NCBI GenBank assembly: GCA_910579835.1
Contig: CAJTWQ010000001.1
Span: 76,674 to 140,673 of the forward strand
DNA from: an uncultured Ruminococcus sp.
Lineage (GTDB): Bacteria > Bacillota > Clostridia > Oscillospirales > Ruminococcaceae
Reading direction: 5' to 3'
Length of the DNA: 64,000 bases
Each line of letters starts with the position of its first letter. Positions within the stretch are counted from its first letter, which is position 1. Under the pieces are notes generated by a model, which saw only the letters and a list, made by a program, of their open reading frames with translations, had not been told where the DNA came from and did not search any database. The position numbers and the translations under genes were made by a program. Positions 34,375 through 43,001 of this stretch are shown one piece after another.

Positions 34375-34513
34375 AAACGCTAAAGAAAATCATCCGTTTT
34401 TTGCATAGCTGCGTTATCGTCGCCGCCGTGCAGCAGCACGCTTTCCTTATATGTTTTGCTATGAACAAGGTCGTCGTCTCATTAACTACTGGACGATTTG
34501 CTATAGTGTTTAG
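34373..34513. repeat. Palindromic element, copy C (CTAAACGC type, rimP leader)
   Basis: Ends CTAAACGCTAAAG and CTATAGTGTTTAG; internal CTGCGTTATCGTCGCCGCCG and GCAGCACGC. The same family as 34731-34881. It abuts copy B with a two-base overlap. Confidence 0.75.
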
Positions 34514-34519
34514 TATAAA

Positions 34520-34547
34520 CTAAAGACCGGAATGTTCCGGTCTTTAG
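34520..34547. promoter_or_regulatory. Attenuator-like hairpin at the start of the rimP leader
   Basis: CTAAAGACCGGAAT followed by its complement gives a perfect 28-base palindrome. On the minus strand it lies about 20 bases after the predicted transcription start and is followed by TTTAT, so it could end or pause transcription, or stabilise the RNA 5' end. Confidence 0.55.
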
Positions 34548-34570
34548 CTTAATAGTATCATCTTTATAGT

Positions 34571-34599
34571 ATTATATCACAGTTTTTTGGAAAAATCAA
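34571..34599 (-). promoter_or_regulatory. Promoter of the rimP-nusA-infB operon
   Basis: Minus strand TTGATT (34594-34599), 17-base spacer ending TGTGA, TATAAT (34571-34576). It implies a leader of about 450 bases. Confidence 0.75.
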
Positions 34600-34694
34600 G
34601 CTTTTTTTGAAATTTTTTTAAGAGCCTGAAAGTTGTATCTTGCAGAAGTTATTGACAAACCTACAAGAAGTTATTTTTAAAATATCCCATTAAC

Positions 34695-34723
34695 TTGAAA
34701 TTCGCAAAAAATTATGATATAAT
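34695..34723 (+). promoter_or_regulatory. Promoter of pth-mfd
   Basis: TTGAAA (34695-34700), 17-base spacer ending TATGA, TATAAT (34718-34723). The transcript would begin at the edge of palindromic copy D. Confidence 0.8.
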
Positions 34724-34730
34724 AATTATT

Positions 34731-34881
34731 CTAAACGCTATTGCAAATCACGCATATCTATCGGAAAATTCTGCACATAACTGCGTTGTCGCCGTCACCG
34801 TGCGACAGCAAGCTTTCTTTCTCCGCCTTGATATGTGCATAATTCCCTCGACAGCTATTGCGCAATTTGCAATAGCGTTTA
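34731..34881. repeat. Palindromic element, copy D (CTAAACGC type, pth leader)
   Basis: Perfect 18-base terminal arms CTAAACGCTATTGCAAAT and ATTTGCAATAGCGTTTAG, an inner pair TGCACAT/ATGTGCA and a GC-rich core (CTGCGTTGTCGCCGTCACCG). It makes up nearly the whole pth leader, so the mRNA would start with a 150-base hairpin. Confidence 0.85.
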
Positions 34882-34913
34882 GTATATAAAATAAATCAAT
34901 CAGGAGAAAAATT

Positions 34914-35540
34914 ATGAGTATTTTTGATGTCTTCGACAGGATTTCACAGAATTCGCCCTCCGCAGGGAGTAAAATAGAATACATAATAGCCGGTCTGGGC
35001 AATCCCGGAATGGAATACGACAATACGCGGCACAACGCCGGATTTGCAGTTCTTGACGCTCTTGCGGAAAAGGCAGGAGCGAATATCAACCGTATGCGCT
35101 TCAAAGGAAAAACCGCAGAAGCCGTTATAGGCGGAAAACGCTGTCTCCTGCTGAAGCCGTCCACATATATGAACAACAGCGGCGAAAGCATTGTACAGGC
35201 GTTGGAATTTTATAAGCTGAATATTTCTCAGCTTATCGTTATATGCGACGATATTTCACTCGATCCAGGAAAACTCCGCATTCGCCGCAGGGGCAGCCAC
35301 GGCGGTCATAACGGTCTTCGCAGCATATGCGAACTGACTGGCAGCGACGATTTTCAGAGGATAAAAATGGGTGTGGGCCAAAAACCTCATCCGGACTATG
35401 ACCTTGCAAAATGGGTTTTGGGGAAGTTTGGCAAAGAGGACGGAGAAAAAATGAAGACCTCAGCCGAAAACGCCTGCTGCTGCACAGAACTTATGGTTCA
35501 GGGAAAAACAGATGAGGCTATGAACAAATACAACAGCTGA
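34914..35540 (+). CDS. pth: Peptidyl-tRNA hydrolase
   Basis: Releases tRNA from prematurely dropped peptidyl-tRNA. The 208-residue protein has the family motifs IIAGLGNPGMEYDNTRHNAG (catalytic His in TRHN), KPSTYMNNSGES and RRRGSHGGHNGLRSI. A 20-residue N-terminal extension precedes the fold. AGGAG lies 8 bases before the ATG; the gene is followed by mfd with a 13-base gap, a common Firmicutes pair. Confidence 0.96.
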   Translation: MSIFDVFDRISQNSPSAGSKIEYIIAGLGNPGMEYDNTRHNAGFAVLDALAEKAGANINRMRFKGKTAEAVIGGKRCLLLKPSTYMNNSGESIVQALEFYKLNISQLIVICDDISLDPGKLRIRRRGSHGGHNGLRSICELTGSDDFQRIKMGVGQKPHPDYDLAKWVLGKFGKEDGEKMKTSAENACCCTELMVQGKTDEAMNKYNS

Positions 35541-35553
35541 TCGGAGTACACTA

Positions 35554-38500
35554 ATGAACATTTTTAAACAGCTATTCAGCGAGCTTTCCGGCTTTAAGAT
35601 AATAGAGGAAGCAATAAATAAAAAAATCTCACCCGTCTCCGTGACGGGTCTTTCCCATATACACAGGGCGCAGCTTATTACAGCTCTGGACAGCGGCAAG
35701 ATCAATCTTGTCATAACCGGAACCGAAGCGGAAGCAAAAAAAATCTGCGACGACGTCAACTCAATGTGCGGCTGTGAAAGAGCCGTACTTTTTCCCTCAA
35801 AGGAACTTGTTCTTACTCCTGTGGACAGCTCAAACCACGAGTACGAGCATATGCGCATATCCGCTCTTGACCGCGCCCTTCACGGCGGATGCGGAACTCT
35901 CTGCGCATCGGTAGAAGCCGTTATGCAGCCGGTTATTCCTCCGGAGACGCTTATTTCTTCGGCTATGGAACTGTGCGTCGGTCAGGAAATAGATCTGCGA
36001 AAAACTGCCGGCGCACTTTCACGTCTGGGCTATATTCGCTGTGAGAAAGTTGAGGGAGCGTCTCAGTTTTCCGTTCGCGGCTCGATACTGGACATTTTTC
36101 CGGTTCAATGCGAAAAGCCTGTGCGTATCGAACTTTACGGCGATGAAATAGACTCCATATCAGAATTTGAAACCGATACCCAGCGGCGTACCGATCCCCT
36201 TGAAAAGATCGGTCTGTCGCCTGCCGGAGAGGTGCTTTACAGCAATGAAGAACTGGCGGATAAAATCGAGGCTCTCTGCAAAAAAGCAAGGGGAAAACGT
36301 GCGGAGCTTATAAGAGAGCGCCTGGGAGCTGATGTGAACAGGCTCCGTGCCGGGGAAATCCTTTCTCACAGCGTCAAGTATTATCCTTTGGTCTATGGCG
36401 AGGCGAAAACCGTTTTCGACTATATTGACGGGGCTGTCCTTTTCAGCGATTATTCGGCAGTTATGGACAGCGCATCCGGAATATCCTCACGTTTCTGTGA
36501 AGATATGAAAATTCTTCTTGAGGACGGACAGCTCTGCCGCGGATTGGACGGATACATTATCGGTCTGCCGGAGATTCAGAAAATTGCGGAAAAGTATGTT
36601 TGTCTCTATATGAGCAGCTTTATGCAGGGGGGAGAACGCATAGACTTCCGCCGGCTTGTCAGCTTTGAGGCCATGCAGACAGCGCCATGGAGCGGTGAAA
36701 TGAATCAGCTCTCGGATGATCTTACTGTGTTCCGTGACCGCGGCTGGCGCATAATTCTTGCAGCCGGAAGCGAGAAAACACTCCCTATCATCCGGCAGGA
36801 TCTTGAAGAACAGGGGATACCCTGCGATATTCTTGGCAATAATACGGTTCCTGCCAGCGGACGGGTATGCCTTATGGCAGGAAGTTTCGGCGGCGGCTTT
36901 GAATATCCCGAAAACAAAACCGTTCTTATAACTCAGGGGCGCTCTATGAATTCCTCTCGGAGAAAGAGCCGGAAAAAGAAAAACAAGGCCGAGGAAATAC
37001 GCTCCCTTTCCGATATTGCCGAGGGTGACCTTGTGGTGCATTCCGGTCACGGAATAGGCAGATTTATCGGTATAAACAAGCTTGAATTCGACGGCGTTAC
37101 AAAGGACTATATAACCATTCAGTATGCCGGCACGGATAAGCTCTATATACCTGTAACACAGCTTGATATGGTATCAAAATATATCGGACCCCGTGATAAT
37201 TCCGGCGTTAAGCTGAATAAACTCTCGTCCGGAGACTGGCAGAAAACCAGAAACAGGGTAAAAAGCGCTGTAAAGGATATGGCGCACGAGCTTATCGCAT
37301 TATACGCGAAGCGTGAAAAAAGTTCGGGATTTGCTTTTTATCCAGACGATGAAATGCAGCGTGATTTTGAGGATCGTTTTCCCTACGCCGAAACCGACGA
37401 TCAGCTTCAGTCGATTGCCGAAATAAAGGCGGATATGGAGCGCGCCCGTCCTATGGAACGGCTTCTCTGCGGCGATGTCGGTTTCGGAAAAACCGAAGTA
37501 GCTCTCCGCGCCGCAATGAAATGTGTGCTTTCGGGAAAACAGTGCGCCATTCTTGCACCCACCACCGTCCTTGCGTATCAGCATTATCAGACTGCCCTGC
37601 GGAGATTTGAGCATTTTCCGGTGAACATAGAGCTGCTCTCACGGTACAGAACCCCGAAACAGCAGGATGAGATAATAAAAAAGCTGAAGCAGGGACGGAT
37701 TGATATTCTTATAGGAACCCATAAGATCATCCAGAAAAATGTGGTTTTCAAGGATCTGGGGCTTGCCATAATCGACGAGGAACAGCGGTTCGGCGTAGCT
37801 CACAAGGAGAAATTCAAGGAGACATTTACAGAGGTGGATGTACTCATGCTGTCTGCAACCCCTATTCCGCGAACTCTCAATATGGCAATGAGCGGAATCC
37901 GCGATATGTCGGTAATTGAAGAACCGCCACAGGACAGGTATCCGGTTCAGACCTACGTAATAGAGTACAACGCCGGAATGGTAATACAAGCCATTGTCCG
38001 CGAGCTGCGGCGGGGCGGTCAGGTTTACTACATCCATAATAGGGTGGAAACTATTATGGGATGCGCCGCGAAGCTGCATGAATATCTGCCTGAAGCAAGG
38101 ATCGCCTGCGCTCACGGAAAAATGAACGAAGAGGAAATGTCCGATATTTGGGAACAACTGGTGGAGCACGAAATTGATATACTTGTATGTACAACTATAA
38201 TAGAAACCGGCGTGGACGTACCAAACGTAAATACCCTTATTATAGAGGATTCCGACCGTTTTGGACTGTCTCAGCTTTATCAGCTCAGGGGACGCGTAGG
38301 GCGGTCGAACCGCCGGGGATACGCTTATTTCACATATAAGCGCGACAAGGTTCTGACGGAGATCGCCTCAAAGAGACTCAGCGCCATGAAAGAATTTACG
38401 CAGTTTGGCAGCGGCTTCCGCATTGCTCTCCGCGATTTGGAAATAAGGGGAGCAGGCAGCATTTTAGGTGGCAGGCAGCACGGTCATATGGAGGCGGTAG

Positions 38501-39012
38501 GATACGATATGTATCTTCGTTTGCTGTCGGAGGCTATATCCGAGGAAAAGGGAGAACAGCCTGAAAAGGTTCCGGAGTGCGTTGTGGATATACAGATCGA
38601 CGCTCATATACCGGAAAAGTACATTCCGAGCCTTAATCAGCGTATAGACGTGTACCGCAGAATAATGACCGTAACGGAGGACGCCGACAAGACCGACCTT
38701 ATTGACGAACTTATCGACCGTTACGGAGAGCCGCCGAAATCAGTGGTGGGGCTTATTGACGTTTCACTGCTGAGAAATAAGGCGGCACATCTGGGGATCA
38801 CCGAAATATCCCAGAAAAACGGCTCTATGTACTTCTATACGGAGTATGTCGGCAAGGAACAGATAGCCGCGCTTTCCGCCGCATATAAAGGCAGGATCAC
38901 TTTTAACGGTATGGGTAAATCGTATGTTTCCGTAAAGCTTTCACCGAAAGTGCGGCCGTTTGATATGATGCGGGAAACGGTAGAAATCTTCCATAAAAAC
39001 CGTAATTCATGA
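35554..39012 (+). CDS. mfd: Transcription-repair coupling factor Mfd
   Basis: Displaces RNA polymerase stalled at DNA damage and recruits UvrA. 1152 residues: UvrB-like N-terminal modules, the RNAP-interaction domain (GDLVVHSGHGIGRFIGINKL), the translocase with Walker A GDVGFGKTEVALRA, DEEQRFGV, LSATPIPRTLNMAMSGIRDM and QLRGRVGRSNRRGYAYF, and the C-terminal UvrA-inhibitory domain. Length normal. Confidence 0.97.
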   Translation: MNIFKQLFSELSGFKIIEEAINKKISPVSVTGLSHIHRAQLITALDSGKINLVITGTEAEAKKICDDVNSMCGCERAVLFPSKELVLTPVDSSNHEYEHMRISALDRALHGGCGTLCASVEAVMQPVIPPETLISSAMELCVGQEIDLRKTAGALSRLGYIRCEKVEGASQFSVRGSILDIFPVQCEKPVRIELYGDEIDSISEFETDTQRRTDPLEKIGLSPAGEVLYSNEELADKIEALCKKARGKRAELIRERLGADVNRLRAGEILSHSVKYYPLVYGEAKTVFDYIDGAVLFSDYSAVMDSASGISSRFCEDMKILLEDGQLCRGLDGYIIGLPEIQKIAEKYVCLYMSSFMQGGERIDFRRLVSFEAMQTAPWSGEMNQLSDDLTVFRDRGWRIILAAGSEKTLPIIRQDLEEQGIPCDILGNNTVPASGRVCLMAGSFGGGFEYPENKTVLITQGRSMNSSRRKSRKKKNKAEEIRSLSDIAEGDLVVHSGHGIGRFIGINKLEFDGVTKDYITIQYAGTDKLYIPVTQLDMVSKYIGPRDNSGVKLNKLSSGDWQKTRNRVKSAVKDMAHELIALYAKREKSSGFAFYPDDEMQRDFEDRFPYAETDDQLQSIAEIKADMERARPMERLLCGDVGFGKTEVALRAAMKCVLSGKQCAILAPTTVLAYQHYQTALRRFEHFPVNIELLSRYRTPKQQDEIIKKLKQGRIDILIGTHKIIQKNVVFKDLGLAIIDEEQRFGVAHKEKFKETFTEVDVLMLSATPIPRTLNMAMSGIRDMSVIEEPPQDRYPVQTYVIEYNAGMVIQAIVRELRRGGQVYYIHNRVETIMGCAAKLHEYLPEARIACAHGKMNEEEMSDIWEQLVEHEIDILVCTTIIETGVDVPNVNTLIIEDSDRFGLSQLYQLRGRVGRSNRRGYAYFTYKRDKVLTEIASKRLSAMKEFTQFGSGFRIALRDLEIRGAGSILGGRQHGHMEAVGYDMYLRLLSEAISEEKGEQPEKVPECVVDIQIDAHIPEKYIPSLNQRIDVYRRIMTVTEDADKTDLIDELIDRYGEPPKSVVGLIDVSLLRNKAAHLGITEISQKNGSMYFYTEYVGKEQIAALSAAYKGRITFNGMGKSYVSVKLSPKVRPFDMMRETVEIFHKNRNS

Positions 39013-39031
39013 TTTTTTTACATTCTATTAA

Positions 39032-39060
39032 TTTACTTTGATACGCATTTGTGATAGAAT
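39032..39060 (+). promoter_or_regulatory. Promoter of the lipoprotein at 39283
   Basis: TTTACT (39032-39037), 17-base spacer ending TTGTGA, TAGAAT (39055-39060). The leader of about 215 bases includes a GC-rich hairpin and palindromic copy E. Confidence 0.55.
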
Positions 39061-39066
39061 ATTTTT

Positions 39067-39090
39067 GGCACAAGCTTTGTGCGGTGCTGC
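39067..39090. repeat. GC-rich hairpin repeat, copy 2
   Basis: GGCACAAGCTTTGTGCGGTG then CTGCC. The string GTGCGGTGCTGCCTTA matches 8089-8103 with one change; in both sites a large palindrome begins immediately after CCTTA. Confidence 0.6.
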
Positions 39091-39091
39091 C

Positions 39092-39258
39092 TTAGAGCCT
39101 GTTCAGTATCTTTTTTCATACGTCTTTTCGGCAAATTTTGTCGTTTACTGCGTCAAAAATCTTTGCCATACGTCGGTATGTCTGCAAATTTTTTCCCTTG
39201 TTATCGTCAAAATTATGCTCGAAAACCAGTACATAAAAAGATACTTAACAGGCTTTTA
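39092..39258. repeat. Large palindromic element, copy E
   Basis: Ends TTAGAGCCTGTTCAGTATCT and AGATACTTAACAGGCTTTTA. The core includes CTGCGTCAAAAATCTTTGCC, ATACGTCGGTATGTCTGC and AATTATGCTCGAAAA, all shared with copies B and G. It lies in the leader of the lipoprotein gene. Confidence 0.82.
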
Positions 39259-39282
39259 AAAAGTTCTAGAAGGAGACCTCAG

Positions 39283-39996
39283 ATGATCAGAAAAATAACG
39301 GCTGTCATGATGACAGCCTGCTGTACATTATGCCTGTCATCATGCGGAAAAGGAAAGGATTCAAAACCTGTCCCTCCGCCGCCGGCAGAATGCAGCGATC
39401 CGAACGCCGTAACCTTTGATGATGAGAATTTCTCATTTGTCACCGTTATAAATGACGACAAGAAGTCGGCAAAGGGAGAACTTTCCGTAACGGAGATCGA
39501 GGGCAATAAAATGCTGAAATTTACTGACGATCTTACCGTGCCGCTCGACGGCAAGGTTCAGAAGCTGAGCGTGAATGCCGCACAGCTTCTTTGTCCGGAG
39601 GATCTTCCCAAGGTTCGCAGCATCGAGTTTGATATGTACGCCGATGCTGTCGCTGAAAACTACATGAATCAGGATGGAAAAAAGGTGAAAGCTCCCGGAA
39701 CGATAAGCGCCGGCGGTGGAACTGTGACCGCAAAGAAAAACGCCGGAGGTAAAGGCACATGGTACGATTTTGCCGAATTTGAGGGCGGCGAGTATAACTG
39801 CGAACGTTCCGGAGCCGTTCATGCCCGTTTTAAATTTCTGCTTGCGGACAGCGGTCTCTGCTGGGATGAAAATATGGAGGACGCAAATTTTCTTATAATG
39901 CGATGGGGATGCGAAAACGATTCAAATCTTTATGTGGATAATATTATCTTTTATGATAAGGACAATAATTCCATACCTCTGAACCTATCTGAATAG
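39283..39996 (+). CDS. Lipoprotein with a beta-sandwich-like domain
   Basis: A 237-residue lipoprotein from ATG 39283 (AGGAG nine bases upstream); the longer frame to 39079 runs through the palindromic repeat and is discarded. Lipobox LSSC (Cys about residue 22), short Pro-rich linker, then an all-beta domain ending FLIMRWGCENDSNLYVDNII. That ending resembles carbohydrate-binding jelly-roll modules of rumen cellulolytic bacteria. Binding of a plant sugar is plausible but inferred. Confidence 0.78.
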   Translation: MIRKITAVMMTACCTLCLSSCGKGKDSKPVPPPPAECSDPNAVTFDDENFSFVTVINDDKKSAKGELSVTEIEGNKMLKFTDDLTVPLDGKVQKLSVNAAQLLCPEDLPKVRSIEFDMYADAVAENYMNQDGKKVKAPGTISAGGGTVTAKKNAGGKGTWYDFAEFEGGEYNCERSGAVHARFKFLLADSGLCWDENMEDANFLIMRWGCENDSNLYVDNIIFYDKDNNSIPLNLSE

Positions 39997-40000
39997 TATA

Positions 40001-40026
40001 AAAGACAGCGCAGATGCGCTGTCTTT
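40001..40026. terminator. Bidirectional terminator
   Basis: AAAGACAGCGCAGATGCGCT continuing GTCTTT forms an 11-base-pair stem with T-rich tracts on both sides. It separates the convergent lipoprotein and GH94 genes. Confidence 0.88.
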
Positions 40027-40041
40027 TTATTTAATCGCTTT

Positions 40042-42438
40042 TCATCCAAGTATTACGCTGATCTCGTTAACATCCCTAAGCTTTTCAGCAGCGATATAAT
40101 TCTCGTCAAGCCTTTCGCCGTTTAGTATAAGTTCTTTTACTCCGCTTTCAACATGAGCAGAGTTGTCCACAGTGATATTGAGCTTTTTGCCGCGGAAATT
40201 CTTCTCAATCTTAAATCCGTCCCATTCGGATGGAATAGCCGGTGCAATAAAAAGTCCGTCGGCATCAGGCCGCATACCGCAGATGCCCTCTACGCATCCT
40301 ACCATAACCGTTGAAGCTGTTCCGGTAAGCCAGTGAACATGAGAGCGTCCCTCATACGGAGATGCTTTAGATTCAGTAAACTGACCGTGTACATATGGCT
40401 CCATTACGCGTATCTCAGCCTTTTCATTCATTGCAGCAGGAGAGCTTTCAAGGAAATATTCAAAGGCACGTCCGCCGTGTCCCATAAGAGCTTCCGCTAG
40501 AATCAGCCAGCCCTGAGACTGTGAGAAAATACCGCCGTTTTCCTTTGTATCAGCATTAAAGATATGCATAAGCGCACCGTCGAACCAGTGCTCCTTGTAA
40601 GGCGGATCCATAAGCTTTGCACCGTAAGGAGTATTAAGAATGTCATGAACGCTATTCATAGCAGTCTCGCCCTGTTCCCTGCCTGCAAATCTGGAAATAA
40701 CGCTCCACGACTGTGGGTTGAGCCACATATTGGCTTCGGGATCATTTTTAGCTCCGACAAGAACACCGTCTTCACGGATTCCGCGGATAAATCTGTCCTC
40801 ATCCCAGCATTTTTCAAGAGCAGCAGCAAGCTTTCCCTGAACCTCGTCGATATACAAAATATAATCCGTATCGTTTTTTAAGATTGCCATTTCTTTAATT
40901 GCCGTCATGGCATAATAGAGCTGGAATGCAACGAAAGTCGATTCTCCCTTTGCGCCGAGTCTCAGGCAGTCGTTCCAATCGGCATGAAGTCCGGCCGGCA
41001 TATCATGACTGCCCATGTGATCCATGGAGAATTTAATTGCCCTCTTCAAGTGCTCGTAAACTGTATCTTTGCCGCCGTTGGCATATACGATAACTTCATC
41101 CAGAAACGCTTTATTTCCGCTTTCGCCAATATATTTGACAATAGTCGGGAAGAGCCAGAGAGCGTCGTCGGCACGGTAGGAGGGATGTCCCGTTTCCTTT
41201 ACATACTCCGGATCGTCGGGGGTATTCTCATAACCGGCGTTATGATTGAATTTTACCAGAGGCAGACCGCCGCCGTTGTCAACCTGAGCCGAAAGCATAA
41301 AGCGTATCTTTTCCGCAGCCATTTCGGGATCAAGATGAATGATACCCTGAATATCCTGCACTGTATCACGGTAGCCGTAGCCGTTTCTCAGTCCGCAGTA
41401 TACAAAGGAGGCGGCTCTTGACCATATAAAGGTTATAAAGCACTGATAGGCATTCCATACGTTAATCATGTTGTTGAATTCCGGAGAAGGAGTATCCACC
41501 TTGAAATTTTCAAGCTGACCGTGCCAGTATTTTTTTAGCTGTTCGATGTCGGCGTCAGCCTTGCCGGGAGTCTTGTATTCTTCAAGAATAGCGGAAGCTT
41601 CAGCGTTGTTTTTCTGTCCCATAATATAGATCAGTTCCGTCGTCTCGCCGGGCTTCAGAACAATATCCGACTGAAGCGCTCCGCAGGAATTGCTGTTAAA
41701 GTTAAGGGTATTGTCGCATTTTCCGTTTTCAACGGCAATGGGATTAGAATATGTTCTGTATGGTCCTATAAAGCTGCTGAGAGAACCATTATATGCAGAA
41801 ACGTCCGCGCCGACCATTCCGAAAAAGCGCTCCCGGTGATTTGAACCGGTTTCGTCAACGCCGTCGTTTTCGTTCATGTGTTGTATAATCTTGTTATCTT
41901 CAAAGCTTGTACGGGTAATAAAAAGCGTATACTGAAGATTAACCTGATCCTGTTCATAATTCGGTTCATTGGTGAATTCCACGAATCCGAAAACAGAAAG
42001 CCTGCGTTCCATGTCGCTGTTGTTGGTGATTTTTGTGCGCCACACTTCATAGGTCTTTCCATAGGGCACATAATATGTAGTCTCAGAACATATATCCGCA
42101 TATTCGGCAGTAATGACCGTATAGGCGGTACCGTGACGGCATTCGGATTTATACTTATCAAGGGGCTTTCCTACGGGCTGCCATGAAGCCGACCAGTAAT
42201 CGCAGGTATCGTTGTCACGGATGTAGATATAGCGTCCGGGGAGAGCCATATCGGAATTGAAGCGGAAACGTGAGATTCTTCCGTTTGCGCCTGACTTAAC
42301 GAAGCTGTAGCCGGCAGCGTTATTTGAGATCATTGCGCCGTATTCCGGATCACCGAGATAGTTTGCCCAGGGCGCCGGGGTTGCTGGATTAGTGATGACA
42401 TACTCCTTGTTTTCAAGGTCAAAGTGTCCGTACTGCAT
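40042..42438 (-). CDS. Cellobiose phosphorylase (GH94)
   Basis: Cytosolic enzyme that cleaves cellobiose with phosphate to alpha-glucose-1-phosphate and glucose. Start at 42438 because AAGGAG stands eight bases upstream; the longer frame to 42489 has no such site. 798 residues with the N-terminal beta-sandwich (MQYGHFDLENKEYVITNPAT) and the (alpha/alpha)6 barrel holding the catalytic Asp in HADWNDCLRLGAKGES, and the phosphate-site region GGIFSQSQGW. The acceptor (cellobiose or longer cellodextrin) cannot be fixed by eye, but full similarity favours cellobiose phosphorylase. Confidence 0.93.
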   Translation of the reverse strand: MQYGHFDLENKEYVITNPATPAPWANYLGDPEYGAMISNNAAGYSFVKSGANGRISRFRFNSDMALPGRYIYIRDNDTCDYWSASWQPVGKPLDKYKSECRHGTAYTVITAEYADICSETTYYVPYGKTYEVWRTKITNNSDMERRLSVFGFVEFTNEPNYEQDQVNLQYTLFITRTSFEDNKIIQHMNENDGVDETGSNHRERFFGMVGADVSAYNGSLSSFIGPYRTYSNPIAVENGKCDNTLNFNSNSCGALQSDIVLKPGETTELIYIMGQKNNAEASAILEEYKTPGKADADIEQLKKYWHGQLENFKVDTPSPEFNNMINVWNAYQCFITFIWSRAASFVYCGLRNGYGYRDTVQDIQGIIHLDPEMAAEKIRFMLSAQVDNGGGLPLVKFNHNAGYENTPDDPEYVKETGHPSYRADDALWLFPTIVKYIGESGNKAFLDEVIVYANGGKDTVYEHLKRAIKFSMDHMGSHDMPAGLHADWNDCLRLGAKGESTFVAFQLYYAMTAIKEMAILKNDTDYILYIDEVQGKLAAALEKCWDEDRFIRGIREDGVLVGAKNDPEANMWLNPQSWSVISRFAGREQGETAMNSVHDILNTPYGAKLMDPPYKEHWFDGALMHIFNADTKENGGIFSQSQGWLILAEALMGHGGRAFEYFLESSPAAMNEKAEIRVMEPYVHGQFTESKASPYEGRSHVHWLTGTASTVMVGCVEGICGMRPDADGLFIAPAIPSEWDGFKIEKNFRGKKLNITVDNSAHVESGVKELILNGERLDENYIAAEKLRDVNEISVILG

Positions 42439-42526
42439 AGTTTTTTCTCCTTTTACTGCTGAGAAATTTTTCTCATAATATTTTTTCATGATTTAATGTG
42501 CATATTATATAATTTGTAATAGTTTT

Positions 42527-42605
42527 TTAGAACATATTCACATAAAATGAACGTGCAAATTTGCCCAAAATACATGCGGTATATTTTTATGTGAACACGC
42601 TCTAA
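42527..42605. repeat. Palindromic element, copy F (GH94 leader)
   Basis: 79 bp with ends TTAGAACATATTCACATAAA and TTTTTATGTGAACACGCTCT. It shares ends with copy B (34150) but lacks the large core, so it looks like an internal deletion. It sits between the GH94 promoter and start codon. Confidence 0.75.
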
Positions 42606-42655
42606 TCTCTGCTTTCAACAAAGCAGAGATGTCCGCCTCTTAAGAAGCGGTGGAC
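42605..42655 (-). promoter_or_regulatory. Tandem hairpins in the GH94 leader
   Basis: ATCTCTGCTTT/AAAGCAGAGAT (42605-42630) and GTCCGCC...GGTGGAC (42631-42655) form two adjacent stems at the 5' end of the predicted transcript, directly before copy F. They match no riboswitch class I know. Confidence 0.5.
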
Positions 42656-42672
42656 GTCGGCCTACATTTATA

Positions 42673-42701
42673 ATTGTATCATTTTCAGTCGTTAATGTCA
42701 A
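42673..42701 (-). promoter_or_regulatory. Promoter of the GH94 gene
   Basis: Minus strand TTGACA (42696-42701), 17-base spacer, TACAAT (42673-42678). The leader is about 230 bases long. Confidence 0.78.
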
Positions 42702-42924
42702 TATCAACCGCTGATATTCAATATGCACCGACAGCGTTTTGTATAAACTTAACAAATCACATTAATGATTATTTTGCATTTTTACGAACATAATAATGTC
42801 AGTACCAACAAAAAAATTGACAGAACAACAGCGTTTTGGCCGCCTTAATAAGAATGTTGAACAGGTTTGTACAATCTCACTAAATAATAGCAAAAAAATT
42901 TTCTTGCTTTTTCTTTTAAACCTC

Positions 42925-42953
42925 TTGAAAGATTAAAAAAAATATGATATAAT
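42925..42953 (+). promoter_or_regulatory. Promoter of secG-rnr
   Basis: TTGAAA (42925-42930), 17-base spacer ending TATGA, TATAAT (42948-42953); the ATG follows at 43002 after GGAGG. Confidence 0.82.
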
Positions 42954-43001
42954 GATAAAGTTAATTGATACACTGGTTTATTTTATGGAGGTTTAATAAC
43001 T

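Noticed and set aside
34150..34881. Clustered repeats considered as a CRISPR array
   Set aside because: Units are long, palindromic and diverged, without regular spacers or nearby cas genes.
39079..39282. Longer start of the lipoprotein at 39079
   Set aside because: The added residues translate palindromic copy E; ATG 39283 has AGGAG and starts a proper lipoprotein signal peptide.
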